The position numbers and the translations under genes are program-made. This document shows, one piece after another, positions 8,951-19,470 of a DNA stretch of 45,515 nucleotides (the first letter of the stretch is position 1; each line of letters starts with the position of its first letter). A model generated the notes under the pieces. That model had not been told where the DNA came from. It saw nothing but the letters and a program-made list of their open reading frames with translations, and did no database searches. Source of the DNA: Phycisphaera mikurensis NBRC 102666 (GTDB taxonomy: Bacteria; Planctomycetota; Phycisphaerae; Phycisphaerales; SM1A02); assembly GCA_945877905.1 (NCBI GenBank), contig CAMDUT010000002.1, positions 1-45,515 of the forward strand, given 5' to 3'.

Positions 8951-10744
8951 TCAGGCGCGCTCGATCATCGTCACCCGCATCCCGCAGTCCTCGACCTGCT
9001 GCGGGTCGATGGGCCCCGGGGCGTCGATCATGAGGTCGCCGCCGGACTGCGTCTTGGGGAACGCGATCACGTCGCGGATGTTCTCGGTGCCGACGAGGTG
9101 CATCACCAGGCGGTCGAGGCCGAACGCGATGCCGCCGTGCGGCGGGGCGCCGTGGCGCAGCGCGCTCAGGAGGAACCCGAACTTGAGCTCCGCGTCCTCC
9201 TGCGTGAGGCCGATCAGCTTGAAGACCTTCTCCTGGACGTCCATGCGGTGGATGCGGATGGAGCCGCCCGCGATCTCGCTGCCGTTGACGACGAGGTCGT
9301 AGCCCGCGCTCAGGCAGCCGCCGGGGTCCTTCTCGAGGAGGTGGAACTGGTCCGGGTTCGGGCTTGTGAACGGGTGGTGCATGGCCACCCAGCGCTTGCC
9401 CTCGTCGTCCCAGTCGAACATCGGGAAGTCGACGACCCAGAGGAACCTCCAGTCCTTCTCGTCGACCATGCCGAGGTCGCGGCCGAGGCGGATGCGCAGC
9501 TCGCCCAGCGCCTTCGTCGCGGCGTCCCAGTGGTCGGCCACGATGAGCACGCTGTCGCCGGGCACGAGGCCCAGCCGCGCGACGAGCGCGTCCTTGAAGG
9601 GCTCGAGGTGCTTGGCGACGCCGGTGTCGAAGCCGTTCGCGGTGAACTTGGCGACCGCCACGCCGCCGACGCGGAACTGCTTCACCCACTCGGTGTAGCC
9701 GTCGGTCATCTTGCGCGTGAGCCGCTCGGCTCCGCCGGGCACGCGGATCGCCTTCACGCAGCCGTCGCGGCCGGCGCGGCGCTTCGCGAGGGCCTGCTGG
9801 AACACCTGGAACTCGCTCGCCTTCACGAGGTCGGAGACGTCGCGGATCTCGAGCGGGTTGCGCAGGTCGGGGCGGTCGATGCCGAAGCGGTCCATCGCCT
9901 CCTGCCACGTCATGCGGGGGATCTCGCCGATGTCGCGGCCGAGCACGTCCTGCCACACGGCGCGCGCGAAGCCGCCCATCATGGCCATCACGTCCTCGCG
10001 GTCGACGAAGCTCATCTCGAGGTCGATCTGGCTGAACTCGGCCTGGCGGTCGGCGCGCGGGTCCTCGTCGCGCAGGCACTTGCAGACCTGGATGTAGCGG
10101 TCGAAGCCGGCCACCATCAGGATCTGCTTGAAGAGCTGCGGGCTCTGGGGCAGGGCGTACCACATGCCCGGGTGCAGTCGCGCCGGCACGATGAAGTCGC
10201 GCGCGCCCTCGGGCGTGCTCTTGATGAGGAGGGGCGTCTCGATCTCGGCGAAGCCGTTCTGCGCGAAGTAGTCGCGCGCGAGCTTCGTGACCTTGCTTCG
10301 CGTGCGCAGGATGTGCTGCATGCGCGGGCGGCGCAGGTCGATGTAGCGGTACTTGAGGCGCGTCTCCTCGCCGATCTTCTCCGCGTCGTGCTCGTCGGGC
10401 AGGATGGGCGGGTTCTCGGCCTTGTTGAAGATCTCGAGCTCCTCGGCGACGAGCTCGACCTCGCCGGTGGCGAGCTTCGGGTTCGGGTCGCCGGCGCGCG
10501 TGCGGAGCGTTCCGCGCACGCCGATCACGTCCTCGCGGCGCAGCGCTCGCGCGGCCTGGACGACGTCCGGGTGGCCCTGCTCGAGGTCGAACACGACCTG
10601 GCACAGCCCGTCGCGGTCGCGCAGGTCGATGAACAGCAGGCCGCGGCCCTGGTCGCGGTAGGTGTTCACCCATCCGTTGAGGGCGACCGTCTTGCCGGCG
10701 TCGGTGGCGCGCGGCTGTCCGCAGGTGTGCGTGCGCTTGATCAT
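8951..10744 (-). CDS. aspS: Aspartyl-tRNA synthetase (bacterial type)
   Basis: Class II synthetase that charges tRNA-Asp. The 597-residue length and the insert between motifs 2 and 3 fit the bacterial form. It has the N-terminal OB-fold, motif 2 (CLRDEDPRADRQAEFSQIDL) and motif 3 (GIAFGLDRLVMHLVG), followed by the conserved FPKTQSGGDLMIDAP segment. At the OB-fold position that separates discriminating from non-discriminating enzymes the sequence reads RDQGRG (Gln32) rather than the usual Leu or His. The ATG at 10744 is only 34 bases from the divergent lpxB start. No Shine-Dalgarno is visible close to the start. A TATCCT box lies 11 bases upstream. Confidence 0.97.
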   Translation of the reverse strand: MIKRTHTCGQPRATDAGKTVALNGWVNTYRDQGRGLLFIDLRDRDGLCQVVFDLEQGHPDVVQAARALRREDVIGVRGTLRTRAGDPNPKLATGEVELVAEELEIFNKAENPPILPDEHDAEKIGEETRLKYRYIDLRRPRMQHILRTRSKVTKLARDYFAQNGFAEIETPLLIKSTPEGARDFIVPARLHPGMWYALPQSPQLFKQILMVAGFDRYIQVCKCLRDEDPRADRQAEFSQIDLEMSFVDREDVMAMMGGFARAVWQDVLGRDIGEIPRMTWQEAMDRFGIDRPDLRNPLEIRDVSDLVKASEFQVFQQALAKRRAGRDGCVKAIRVPGGAERLTRKMTDGYTEWVKQFRVGGVAVAKFTANGFDTGVAKHLEPFKDALVARLGLVPGDSVLIVADHWDAATKALGELRIRLGRDLGMVDEKDWRFLWVVDFPMFDWDDEGKRWVAMHHPFTSPNPDQFHLLEKDPGGCLSAGYDLVVNGSEIAGGSIRIHRMDVQEKVFKLIGLTQEDAELKFGFLLSALRHGAPPHGGIAFGLDRLVMHLVGTENIRDVIAFPKTQSGGDLMIDAPGPIDPQQVEDCGMRVTMIERA

Positions 10745-10750
10745 CGGGGA

Positions 10751-10777
10751 GGGGGAGGATACGGATTATCCTCCCCC
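10751..10777. promoter_or_regulatory. Divergent aspS/lpxB promoter region with inverted repeat
   Basis: Ten-base arms GGGGGAGGAT (10751-10760) and ATCCTCCCCC (10768-10777) are separated by seven bases. Each arm carries a TATCCT -10-like hexamer pointing outward: minus 10761-10756 for aspS and plus 10767-10772 for lpxB. The lpxB GTG begins six bases after its hexamer. Confidence 0.5.
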
Positions 10778-10778
10778 C

Positions 10779-11924
10779 GTGCCCACGGTCCTCGTCACCG
10801 CGTTCGAGCCCTCGGGCGACGCCCACGCAGCGCCGCTGGTGCGCGCGCTGCTCGCGTCGGCGCCCGGCGTCCGGGTCGTCGGGTGGGGCGGCCCGCGCAT
10901 GCGCGACGCCGGGTGCGAGCTCGTCGGCGAGACCGCGCGCGACGGGGCGATGACGCTCGTCGGGCTGCGCAAGATCCTCGAGGTGCGCCGCATCGTGCGC
11001 GACATCCGGGCGTGGGTCACCGCCAACCCCGTGGACGTGCACGTCCCGGTCGACAGCCCCGCCGCCAACTGGCACATCGCGTCGTGGATGAAGCGCCACG
11101 GCCGCGGCGCGGCCGGCGGCTCGCGCGTGGTCAACCTCGTCGCGCCGCAGCTCTGGGCGTGGGCGCCGTGGCGCATCCGCAAGTGGCGGCGCACAAGCGA
11201 CGCCATCATGTGCCTCCTGCCCTTCGAGGAGGAGTGGTTCCGCTCGCGCGGGGTGAACGCCGTGTTCGTCGGCCACCCCGTGCTCGCGCACCCGGTGGAC
11301 GCCGCCGCGCGCGCCCGCGCCGCCGCGCTGCCGGCGGGCGGGCCGCGGCTCCTGCTCCTGCCCGGAAGCCGCTCGTCCGAGGTCCGCGCCAACATGCCGC
11401 GCATGCTGGAGGCGTTCCGCGCCGCGTCCGCCGCGCGCCCGCGGCTCACGGGGCTCGTGATGGCGGCGAACGAGGCGCTCGTCCCCCTCGTGCGCGAGGC
11501 CGCGCGAGGCGCCGCGTGGCCGCCCAACCTTCACGTCGCGCACGGCGACCCCGACGCCGCGATCGCCTGGTGCGACTGCGCGCTCAACGTGAGCGGCACG
11601 GTGAGCCTCGACCTCGCGCACCAGCGCAAGCCGATGGTCGCCGTCTACTGGGTCGGATGGTTCCGCGCGCTCGCGTCGCGGTTCATCCTCACCATGCCCG
11701 ACCGCCTGCTGCCGAACATCGTCGCCGGCCGCCGCATCGTGCCCGAGTTCGTCCCGTACGCGGGCGGGACCGGGCCCGTGGTGCGCGCGCTCGAACCCTT
11801 CCTCGACGACCCGGCGGCGCGCGAACGCACCGCGCGCGCGCTCGACGCCGTCGCGCGCCGCTTCGAAGGACACGACCCCGGCCGCGAGGCGGCCGAGGTC
11901 GTGCGTGGGTTCCTTCCGAGGTGA
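10779..11924 (+). CDS. lpxB: Lipid-A-disaccharide synthase
   Basis: GT19 glycosyltransferase that condenses UDP-2,3-diacylglucosamine with lipid X to form the lipid A disaccharide at the inner membrane. The GTG start at 10779 gives 381 residues, almost exactly the usual length. Recognisable features are the N-terminal nucleotide-fold motif FEPSGDAHAAPL (family AGEASGD), the GWGGPRMRDAG motif, APQLWAWAPWR (family SPSVWAW), LPFEEEWFR, and LLLPGSRSSEVR. Earlier in-frame codons run back into aspS and lack the family start, so GTG is preferred. It shares a 34-base intergenic region with aspS. No other lpx gene is in the window. Its presence implies LPS synthesis. Confidence 0.93.
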   Translation: MPTVLVTAFEPSGDAHAAPLVRALLASAPGVRVVGWGGPRMRDAGCELVGETARDGAMTLVGLRKILEVRRIVRDIRAWVTANPVDVHVPVDSPAANWHIASWMKRHGRGAAGGSRVVNLVAPQLWAWAPWRIRKWRRTSDAIMCLLPFEEEWFRSRGVNAVFVGHPVLAHPVDAAARARAAALPAGGPRLLLLPGSRSSEVRANMPRMLEAFRAASAARPRLTGLVMAANEALVPLVREAARGAAWPPNLHVAHGDPDAAIAWCDCALNVSGTVSLDLAHQRKPMVAVYWVGWFRALASRFILTMPDRLLPNIVAGRRIVPEFVPYAGGTGPVVRALEPFLDDPAARERTARALDAVARRFEGHDPGREAAEVVRGFLPR

Positions 11925-11931
11925 GCCGTCG

Positions 11932-11949
11932 CGCGGGCGTGCGCCCGCG
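11932..11949. terminator. Possible bidirectional terminator hairpin
   Basis: CGCGGGCG and CGCCCGCG (11932-11939 and 11942-11949) form a compact stem in the 31-base gap between the converging lpxB and SYLF genes. There is no T-tract, so the call is tentative. Confidence 0.4.
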
Positions 11950-11955
11950 GTGCGG

Positions 11956-12516
11956 TCACTTGATCGGCTCGTAGCTGAACGTCTGGCCGCCGATCACGCC
12001 CTCGAGCATGAGGCCGCCGCCGCCGAACGTGAGCACCATGACGCCGTCCTTGTAGTCGTTCGCGGCGCTGGCGCTCGCCGTGCCCGCGGTGGCGCTGCCG
12101 CCCGCCTGGAACGCCGTCTCGCCGCGCTTGAACTTCTCGAACGCCGCCTTGTCCTTGAAGAAGAGCACCTCGGAGAACGACTGGCCGCCGATCTGCGCGC
12201 CGAGCGTGCCGCCGCCGATCGAGCTGCGCGCCACGAGCGCGCCGCGCTCGTAGACCAGGCCCTTGCCCTCGAAGCCGCCGACGATCAGGCCGCCCTTGCC
12301 GACGGAGGGGTACACGGCGTACGCGTGCGCCGACTTGAACTCGGCCGACTTCTCCGGGTACTTGTTCTGGCACGTCGTGATCGTCGACTCGACGTCGCCC
12401 TTGAGGATCTTCACCTGCTCCTCGGGGGGCAGGCTCGAGTCGGGGCCGCAGCCGACGGGCGCGAGGACGAGGGCGGCGAGCGAGAGCGCGGCGAGCGAGA
12501 TGAATCTGGTGGTCAT
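11956..12516 (-). CDS. SYLF (Ysc84/DUF500) domain lipoprotein-like protein
   Basis: The start at 12516 gives 186 residues with an N-terminal signal (MTTRFISLAALSLAALVLAP) ending at a cysteine (VGC), so it may be a lipoprotein, although the lipobox is not ideal. The mature part carries the SYLF domain pattern: GKGGLIVGGFEGKGLVYE, then SSIGGGTLGAQIGGQSFSE and a late glycine-rich GGGGLMLEGVIGGQ. SYLF domains bind lipids in eukaryotic proteins, and bacterial members are periplasmic or outer-membrane proteins of unclear role. An AAAGGA Shine-Dalgarno lies about ten bases upstream, and TATCGT (minus, 12550-12545) is a candidate -10. It is divergent from the ABC transporter operon. Confidence 0.85.
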   Translation of the reverse strand: MTTRFISLAALSLAALVLAPVGCGPDSSLPPEEQVKILKGDVESTITTCQNKYPEKSAEFKSAHAYAVYPSVGKGGLIVGGFEGKGLVYERGALVARSSIGGGTLGAQIGGQSFSEVLFFKDKAAFEKFKRGETAFQAGGSATAGTASASAANDYKDGVMVLTFGGGGLMLEGVIGGQTFSYEPIK

Positions 12517-12544
12517 GGTCGTGAGTTCCTTTCGTGGATCGCGC

Positions 12545-12550
12545 ACGATA
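12545..12550 (-). promoter_or_regulatory. Candidate -10 element for the SYLF gene
   Basis: The minus strand reads TATCGT 28 bases before the ATG. It leaves a short leader containing the AAAGGA ribosome-binding site. Confidence 0.4.
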
Positions 12551-12648
12551 GCCCGCGCGGCGCGACGGCGCGCGCCGCCCGCCGGCCGGGCACGCTCGAC
12601 CGTGCGCCGCGCCCCGCGCGAACCGCGGAACCTTCCCCTGCGCACGGC

Positions 12649-12654
12649 TATGAT
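12649..12654 (+). promoter_or_regulatory. Candidate -10 element of the ABC transporter operon
   Basis: TATGAT, one mismatch from TATAAT, ends eight bases before the ATG at 12663. Transcription would start at or next to the start codon, giving a leaderless mRNA. No clear -35 is visible. Confidence 0.5.
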
Positions 12655-12662
12655 CCCTCTCC

Positions 12663-13907
12663 ATGATCCGCCGGACCGCCTCCGCCGCCGCCGCGCTCGC
12701 CCTCGCTTCGCTGCTGGCCGCGGCCGCGCCCTCGGGGCCGCGCGCGTCCGCGCCGCCCTTCCTGACGATCGTCAGCAGCCTTCCCCGCACCGGTAGCGCC
12801 AACAGCCAGACGACCAGCATCGTCAACGGCATCAAGATGGCGATCGAGGAGCGCGGCGGGAAGATCGGCGACTTCGAGATCCGCTACGAGGACCTGGACG
12901 ACGCCAGCCCGCAGAAGGGCAACTGGGACCAGAACATCGAGGCGGCGAACGCGAACAAGGCCGCGAAGGACCCGACCTGCGTCGGCTACATCGGCACTTA
13001 CAACTCGGGCGCGGCGAAGATCGCGATGCCCATCCTCAACAAGGCGGGCCTCGTGATGGTGAGCCCCGGCAACACCTACCCCGGGCTCACGAAGCCGGGC
13101 GCTGGCGAGGCCAACGAGCCGAGGATCTACCGCCCGTCGGGCACCATCTCGTACTTCCGGGTCGTCCCCACCGACGACATCCAGGGCGCCGTCGCGTGCG
13201 AGTTCTGCGCGAAGGACCTCGGCTCGAAGAAGGCGTTCATCCTGCATGACCGCGAGCTCTACGGCAAGGGCATCGCCGACGTGTTCAAGAAGAGCGCACC
13301 CGGCATGGGGATCGAGGTCATGGGCTTCGAGGGCATCGACCCGAAGGCGTCGAACTACCGTTCGCTGGTCACGAAGATCCGATCGACCGGCGCCGACGTC
13401 GTCTTCTACGGAGGCACCACGCAGACGAACGCGGCGCAGATCCTGAAGGACCTCCGCTCGGGCGGCTGCAAGGTGCCGTTCGTGACCCCGGACGGCACGT
13501 TCGAGAACGCCTACATCGAGGCCGCGGGCAAGGACGCGATGAGCCCCGAGTCGGGCCCCGTCTACATCACGTTCGGCGGGCTTCCTTCCGAGCAGCTCAC
13601 CGGCCGCGGCGCCGAGTTCGTCGAGCGCTACAAGAAGAAGCACGGCGAGGTGCCCGAGGCCTATGCGGTGTACGGCTACGAGGCGTGCAAGGTGCTCCTC
13701 GACGCGATCGACCGCGCGGGCAAGAAGGACCGCGCCACGGTGCTCGCCGCCGTCGCCGCCACCAAGGATTTCGAGGGCGCGCTCGGCACCTGGAGCTTCG
13801 ACGAGAACGGCGACACGACGAACCGCCTGATGAGCGTCAACACCGTCAAGGACGGCAAGTTCGCGTTCGTGAAGGCCGCGGGCGGCGGAGCGGGCCAGGC
13901 CAAGTGA
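12663..13907 (+). CDS. Branched-chain amino-acid-type ABC transporter, periplasmic binding protein
   Basis: Solute-binding component (LivJ-like, type I periplasmic fold) of 414 residues with an N-terminal signal peptide (about residues 1-30). The LivJ pattern is clear: an opening beta-strand TIVSSLPRTGSAN, INGIKMAIEERGG-like helix (GIKMAIEERGGKIG), GYIGTYNSGAAKIAMPILNK, VMVSPGNTYPGLT, and the late EAYAVYGYEACKVLLDAI helix. It heads a five-gene operon whose genes all overlap at stop/start codons. The ligand may be a branched-chain amino acid but could be another small amide or urea-type compound; sequence alone does not decide. Confidence 0.9.
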   Translation: MIRRTASAAAALALASLLAAAAPSGPRASAPPFLTIVSSLPRTGSANSQTTSIVNGIKMAIEERGGKIGDFEIRYEDLDDASPQKGNWDQNIEAANANKAAKDPTCVGYIGTYNSGAAKIAMPILNKAGLVMVSPGNTYPGLTKPGAGEANEPRIYRPSGTISYFRVVPTDDIQGAVACEFCAKDLGSKKAFILHDRELYGKGIADVFKKSAPGMGIEVMGFEGIDPKASNYRSLVTKIRSTGADVVFYGGTTQTNAAQILKDLRSGGCKVPFVTPDGTFENAYIEAAGKDAMSPESGPVYITFGGLPSEQLTGRGAEFVERYKKKHGEVPEAYAVYGYEACKVLLDAIDRAGKKDRATVLAAVAATKDFEGALGTWSFDENGDTTNRLMSVNTVKDGKFAFVKAAGGGAGQAK

Positions 13908-14953
13908 TGCTGCGCGCCGCGGCGGCCGCGGAGCAGTTGGCGATCCTCGCGCTCGCGCGCGCGGACTCGGTGCCCTCGTTCGCGGCCGACGGCGCCCTGA
14001 GCCCGCCCGAGGTCTTCTCGCAGCAGCTCGTCACCGGGCTCTCCAACGGGATGATCATCGCGCTGATCGCCATCGGCTACACGATGGTGTACGGCATCGT
14101 CGAGCTCATCAACTTCGCGCACGGCGACCTCTGCATGCTGGGCGCGTTCTTCGCGCTGACGGCGGTCGGCGCGTTCGCCCTCGACGGCGCCTCGGGCGCG
14201 GGCGGGGTCGTGGGCCTGGTCGCGCTCCTGGTCGCCACCGCCGCGTTCTGCGGCGCGCTCAACTGGTCGATCAACCGGCTCGCGTACCGGCCCCTGCGCT
14301 CGGCGAGCAAGCTGAGCCTCCTGGTGGCGGCGATCGGCGCGAGCTTCGTGCTCGTCAACCTCGGGCTCTTCTGGGGCGGCCTGCCGATGGAGGTCTTCGC
14401 GGGCGGCACCAGCGCGGCGGCGCCGAAGGCGTTCCCGGCGCTCGTCGAGCCGAAGCCCGCGTTCACGGTGGGCGACGTCATCGTCTCGCGCCCCGACGTG
14501 CTGGTGCTCGCGGTGACGGTCCCGCTCATGCTGGCGCTCACGTGGCTGGTGCGGTTCACGAAGCTCGGCAAGGCGATGCGCGCCGTCGCGCAGAACCCGG
14601 TCGCCGCCGCGCTCATGGGGATCGACGTCGAGCGCGTGATCGGCGCCACGTTCTTCATCGGCGGAGCGCTCGGCGGGTTCGCCACCGTCGTCTACAGCAT
14701 CTACAACCAGACCGTCGGCTTCCAGATGGGCTACCGCATGGGGATGGACGCGTTCATCGCGGCCGTCCTCGGGGGCATCGGGAACCTCCCGGGCGCGGTC
14801 CTCGGCGGGCTCGTGATCGGCGTCGTCCGCGCGATGAGCGACGGCTACGTCGAGGCCCGCTGGACCAACGCGATCGTCTTCGGCATCCTCATCCTGATCC
14901 TGGTGTTCCGGCCCTCGGGCCTGCTGGGCGCCAAGCTGAGGGAGAAGGTCTGA
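13907..14953 (+). CDS. livH: Branched-chain amino-acid-type ABC transporter permease (LivH-like)
   Basis: Integral membrane permease of 348 residues. After about 40 residues of non-conserved N-terminus come the LivH hallmarks: NGMIIALIAIGYTMVYGIVE, LINFAHGDLCMLGAFFAL, the RPLRSASKLSLLVAAIGASF segment, the cytoplasmic coupling region GKAMRAVAQNPVAAALMGID, and the C-terminal GGIGNLPGAVLGGLVIG. Eight or so hydrophobic helices are visible. The ATG at 13907 overlaps the binding protein's stop (TGATG). It should pair with the next gene to form the heterodimeric channel. Confidence 0.9.
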   Translation: MLRAAAAAEQLAILALARADSVPSFAADGALSPPEVFSQQLVTGLSNGMIIALIAIGYTMVYGIVELINFAHGDLCMLGAFFALTAVGAFALDGASGAGGVVGLVALLVATAAFCGALNWSINRLAYRPLRSASKLSLLVAAIGASFVLVNLGLFWGGLPMEVFAGGTSAAAPKAFPALVEPKPAFTVGDVIVSRPDVLVLAVTVPLMLALTWLVRFTKLGKAMRAVAQNPVAAALMGIDVERVIGATFFIGGALGGFATVVYSIYNQTVGFQMGYRMGMDAFIAAVLGGIGNLPGAVLGGLVIGVVRAMSDGYVEARWTNAIVFGILILILVFRPSGLLGAKLREKV

Positions 14954-16070
14954 TGGCCGCCGCGCGCCGCAACCCGTGGGTGCCCGTCGCCGGACTGGCG
15001 GCGCTCGCCGCGTGGCCGCTCTTGGAGCCCGCGCTCCCCGCGTGGCTGCAGTTGGGCGAGCCGCTCACCGAGGTGTTCGTCTACGCGATCCTCGCGCTCG
15101 GGCTCAACGTCCTCACCGGGTTCACGGGGCTCCTGAACCTGGGCGTCGCCGCGTTCGCCGCGATCGGCGCCTACGCGTACTCGATCGCCACGTGCGAGGT
15201 CTATCCGTTCCAGCTCGGGTTCTGGCCCGCGCTCGCGGTCACCGGCGCCGTCGGCGCGATCGCCGGGTTCGCGCTCGGCGCGCCGACCCTGCGCGTGCGA
15301 GGCGACTACCTCGCGATCGTCACGCTCGGCTTTGGCGAGATCGTGAAGGACGTGCTCGTCAACCTCGACGCGATCACCAAGGGCACGCAGGGCATCAACC
15401 CGCTGCCGCCGCCCTCGATCCTCGGCACGCCGCTCGAGGCGCGCGGCCAGTACTGGCTGTACCTCGGCTTCGTGGCCGCCACCTTCCTCGGCGTGCGGGC
15501 CCTCGAGCGCAGCCGCGTCGGCCGCGCGTGGATCTCGATCCGCGAGGACGAGCTCGCGAGCCGCGCGATGGGCATCCGCCCGGACCGCGCGAAGATGCTC
15601 GCCTTCGCCACGTGCGCCGCGCTCGCGGCGCTCTCGGGCGCGCTCCTCGTGAGCCGGCTGTCGAGCTCGGGCGAGCCCTCGAACTACGGGTTCGAGGTCT
15701 CGATCATCGCGCTCTGCATCGTGATCGTCGGCGGCATCGGGAGCGTCCGTGGGACGCTCCTCGGGGCCTTCGTGATGGTCGGGATGAACTCGATCGTCCT
15801 CGTGCGCCTCACCGAGGTGCTCGGCTCGGGCGCCGAGGGGATGGCCGCCGCGGCGCCGGCCGCCGACGCGGGCGCGCCTGCGCACGCGTGGCACTTCGTG
15901 CGCACGTGGGCGCACAACGTGCTGCTGACCCCCACCAACTGGAAGTTCCTGCTCTTCGGGCTGGCGCTCGTCCTCATGATGATCTTCCGGCCGCAGGGCA
16001 TCCTGCCCCCGCGCGCGGTGCACGAGGACCCGCCGGCGCCCGCGCCCCCGGGCGGAGGGGAGGCGCACGC

Positions 16071-16074
<4 letters not shown>
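14953..16074 (+). CDS. livM: Branched-chain amino-acid-type ABC transporter permease (LivM-like)
   Basis: Second permease, 373 residues. LivM motifs are present: YAILALGLNVLTGFTGLLNL, VAAFAAIGAYAYS, the APTLRVRGDYLAIVTLGFGE block, the coupling helix WISIREDELASRAMGI, and IVIVGGIGSVRGTLLGAFVM. An Ala/Gly-rich stretch near residues 295-315 (AAAAPAADAGAPAH) sits between two late membrane segments and looks like an added loop. The C-terminal tail is Pro-rich. The start overlaps livH (TGATG) and the stop overlaps livG (ATGA), indicating coupled translation. Confidence 0.9.
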
Positions 16075-17827
<1,753 letters not shown>

Positions 17828-17831
17828 GCGC

Positions 17832-17860
17832 TTGGTGTTCCGCGCCGCCGCGCCTACACT
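17832..17860 (+). promoter_or_regulatory. Sigma70-like promoter for the 17871 gene
   Basis: TTGGTG (17832-17837), a 17-base spacer and TACACT (17855-17860) form one of the clearest -35/-10 pairs in the window. The ATG follows ten bases later, so the leader would be about four bases long. Confidence 0.6.
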
Positions 17861-17870
17861 CGGAGTTCGG

Positions 17871-18836
17871 ATGAAGACGTTCGCGCTGCGCACCGACCTT
17901 GAACGCCTCCGCGTTGGGAGCCACTGGCTGCCCCTGGGCCTCGAGCCCGTCGACCTGCCCGCGCCCGCGCACGGCTACACCGTGGCCGAGGCCGACATGC
18001 CCGAGGACGCGCCTCCCGCGCTCCGCTTCTACGCGGTGACCAGCATCGAGAAGGTCGAGGCGCTCCTCGACGACCTCTTCGAGCTGCTCCCGGACGACGT
18101 GTTCCCGCTGCTGGAGGCCACCTCGCGCGACGCGTTCCGAACCGTCGACGTGTTCGCCTCCGACGAGCCGATGCCGTTCGACGAGTTCCGCCGCGTGCTG
18201 AAGGAGTACCGCGACGTGATCGTCGAGGACGGCTCCCTCAGCGTCGGCGCCGAGGGCGAGGACCCCGCCATGGAGGTGGTGCTCGACAGCTGGAAGGGCA
18301 TCGACGTCCTGGTGCCCGCCTCGATGCGCGACGAGGTCGAGCGCATCATGGCCGCGCACGGGCTCGAGGAGGTCGCCGAGACGTGGCCGTCCGACCTCGA
18401 CGACCGCCCGGAGCCGCCCTTCAAGCCGCGCGAGATCCTGCAGCTCGAGGACCGCGAGTGCCCGGACCTCGACGAGATCATCTTCCAGCTGCGCGAGTCG
18501 TGGGGCCTCGAGCTCGACGAGGACCCCGAGGACAACCTCGACGAGCGCGGGCGCCACGTGGGCCGCACGCTCTGGGACGCGGTGGCGATCGTCGAGGGCG
18601 CCGACGAGGACGAGCCGAGGCTCGGCTACCTCTTCGCGTGGGTCACCGCCGGCAGCATCGCCGAGGTGCAGCAGATGATCGAGTCGCGCCTGGAGCTCCA
18701 GGACGAGTGGCGCTTCACCGGGCAGTGGTACACGCTCGACCGCGTCGCGTTCGACGACCGTCCCGAGTTCCTGCAGTCGCTCTCGCCGCGCCGCACCTAC
18801 AGCGAGATCCACAAGTTCACGATCGAGCCGGCGTGA
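17871..18836 (+). CDS. Acidic protein of unknown function
   Basis: I do not recognise the family. The 321-residue product has no signal peptide or membrane segment and is strongly acidic, with runs such as EADMPEDAPP, DEDPEDNLDERG and EGADEDEPRL, so it is probably a soluble cytoplasmic protein. It looks like a mixed alpha/beta protein; the C-terminal half (TLWDAVAIVEGADEDEP, FAWVTAGSIAEVQQMIESRL) may be a separate domain. The start at 17871 is preferred over an upstream ATG at 17832 because that ATG lies inside the predicted promoter. The 3' end overlaps the converging nadD gene by 20 bases. Confidence 0.75.
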   Translation: MKTFALRTDLERLRVGSHWLPLGLEPVDLPAPAHGYTVAEADMPEDAPPALRFYAVTSIEKVEALLDDLFELLPDDVFPLLEATSRDAFRTVDVFASDEPMPFDEFRRVLKEYRDVIVEDGSLSVGAEGEDPAMEVVLDSWKGIDVLVPASMRDEVERIMAAHGLEEVAETWPSDLDDRPEPPFKPREILQLEDRECPDLDEIIFQLRESWGLELDEDPEDNLDERGRHVGRTLWDAVAIVEGADEDEPRLGYLFAWVTAGSIAEVQQMIESRLELQDEWRFTGQWYTLDRVAFDDRPEFLQSLSPRRTYSEIHKFTIEPA

Positions 18837-19470
18837 CGCCCGTGACGCCGTAGAGCCCGGCCGAGCGCACGTAGCGCTCCACCGCCTCGGGCAACCGGTC
18901 GCCGAGGGGCTCGCCCTTCGCAAGGCGCGCGCGGATGTCCGTGCTCGACACGTCAACGGGGTCGATGGGCAGCGTCCACTCGAGCCACCGCGGGGCCCAT
19001 TGCTCGCCGTGGCGCTCGTGCACCAGCGCGGGCCAGTCCTCGCGCGTGTGCGGGGGGCGCAGCACGACGGCGGGCGTCGCCAGGGCCACGAGGTCCGCCC
19101 AGTCCTTCCACGAGGTGAAGTTCAGCGCCTGGTCGCTTCCGATGAGGAGCCTGAGCGGTCCGCGCATCACCTCGCCCGACTCCTGCATCGCGTGGATGCG
19201 CCGCACGGTGTCGATCGAGTAGCTGGGCGCGCCGACGTCGAGCTCCATGCCCGAGACCACCACGTCCGGCATCCCGGCAAAGGCGAGCGAGGCCATCGCG
19301 AGGCGGTCCTTGCCGGACGCGCCCGGCTCGCCGCGCTGCGGGTTGCGCCACGCGGGGATCACGATCGCCTGCTTCGCGCGCAGCAGCGCGTCGACGCCCT
19401 TGAGGAGCTCGACGTGGCGCCGGTGCGGCGGGTCGAAGGTGCCGCCGAAGAGGACGACGGGCGCGCTCAC
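18817..19470 (-). CDS. nadD: Nicotinate-nucleotide adenylyltransferase
   Basis: Transfers AMP from ATP to nicotinate mononucleotide, the penultimate step of NAD synthesis. The 217-residue product has the nucleotidyltransferase motif GGTFDPPHRRH at residues 9-19, the substrate-loop region PAWRNPQRG, LLIGSDQALNFTSWKDW (family GxD...W) and the C-terminal SSTDIRARL motif. The start is a GTG at 19470 that overlaps the stop of the upstream phosphorylase-like gene (GTGA), so the two are probably co-translated. Its 3' end overlaps the converging acidic-protein gene by 20 bases. Confidence 0.93.
   Translation of the reverse strand: MSAPVVLFGGTFDPPHRRHVELLKGVDALLRAKQAIVIPAWRNPQRGEPGASGKDRLAMASLAFAGMPDVVVSGMELDVGAPSYSIDTVRRIHAMQESGEVMRGPLRLLIGSDQALNFTSWKDWADLVALATPAVVLRPPHTREDWPALVHERHGEQWAPRWLEWTLPIDPVDVSSTDIRARLAKGEPLGDRLPEAVERYVRSAGLYGVTGVTPARS

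Noticed and set aside
8616-11873. Long minus-strand open frame across the symporter end, aspS and lpxB
   Set aside because: It overlaps aspS in another frame and covers lpxB antisense; the repetitive basic sequence indicates a shadow frame.
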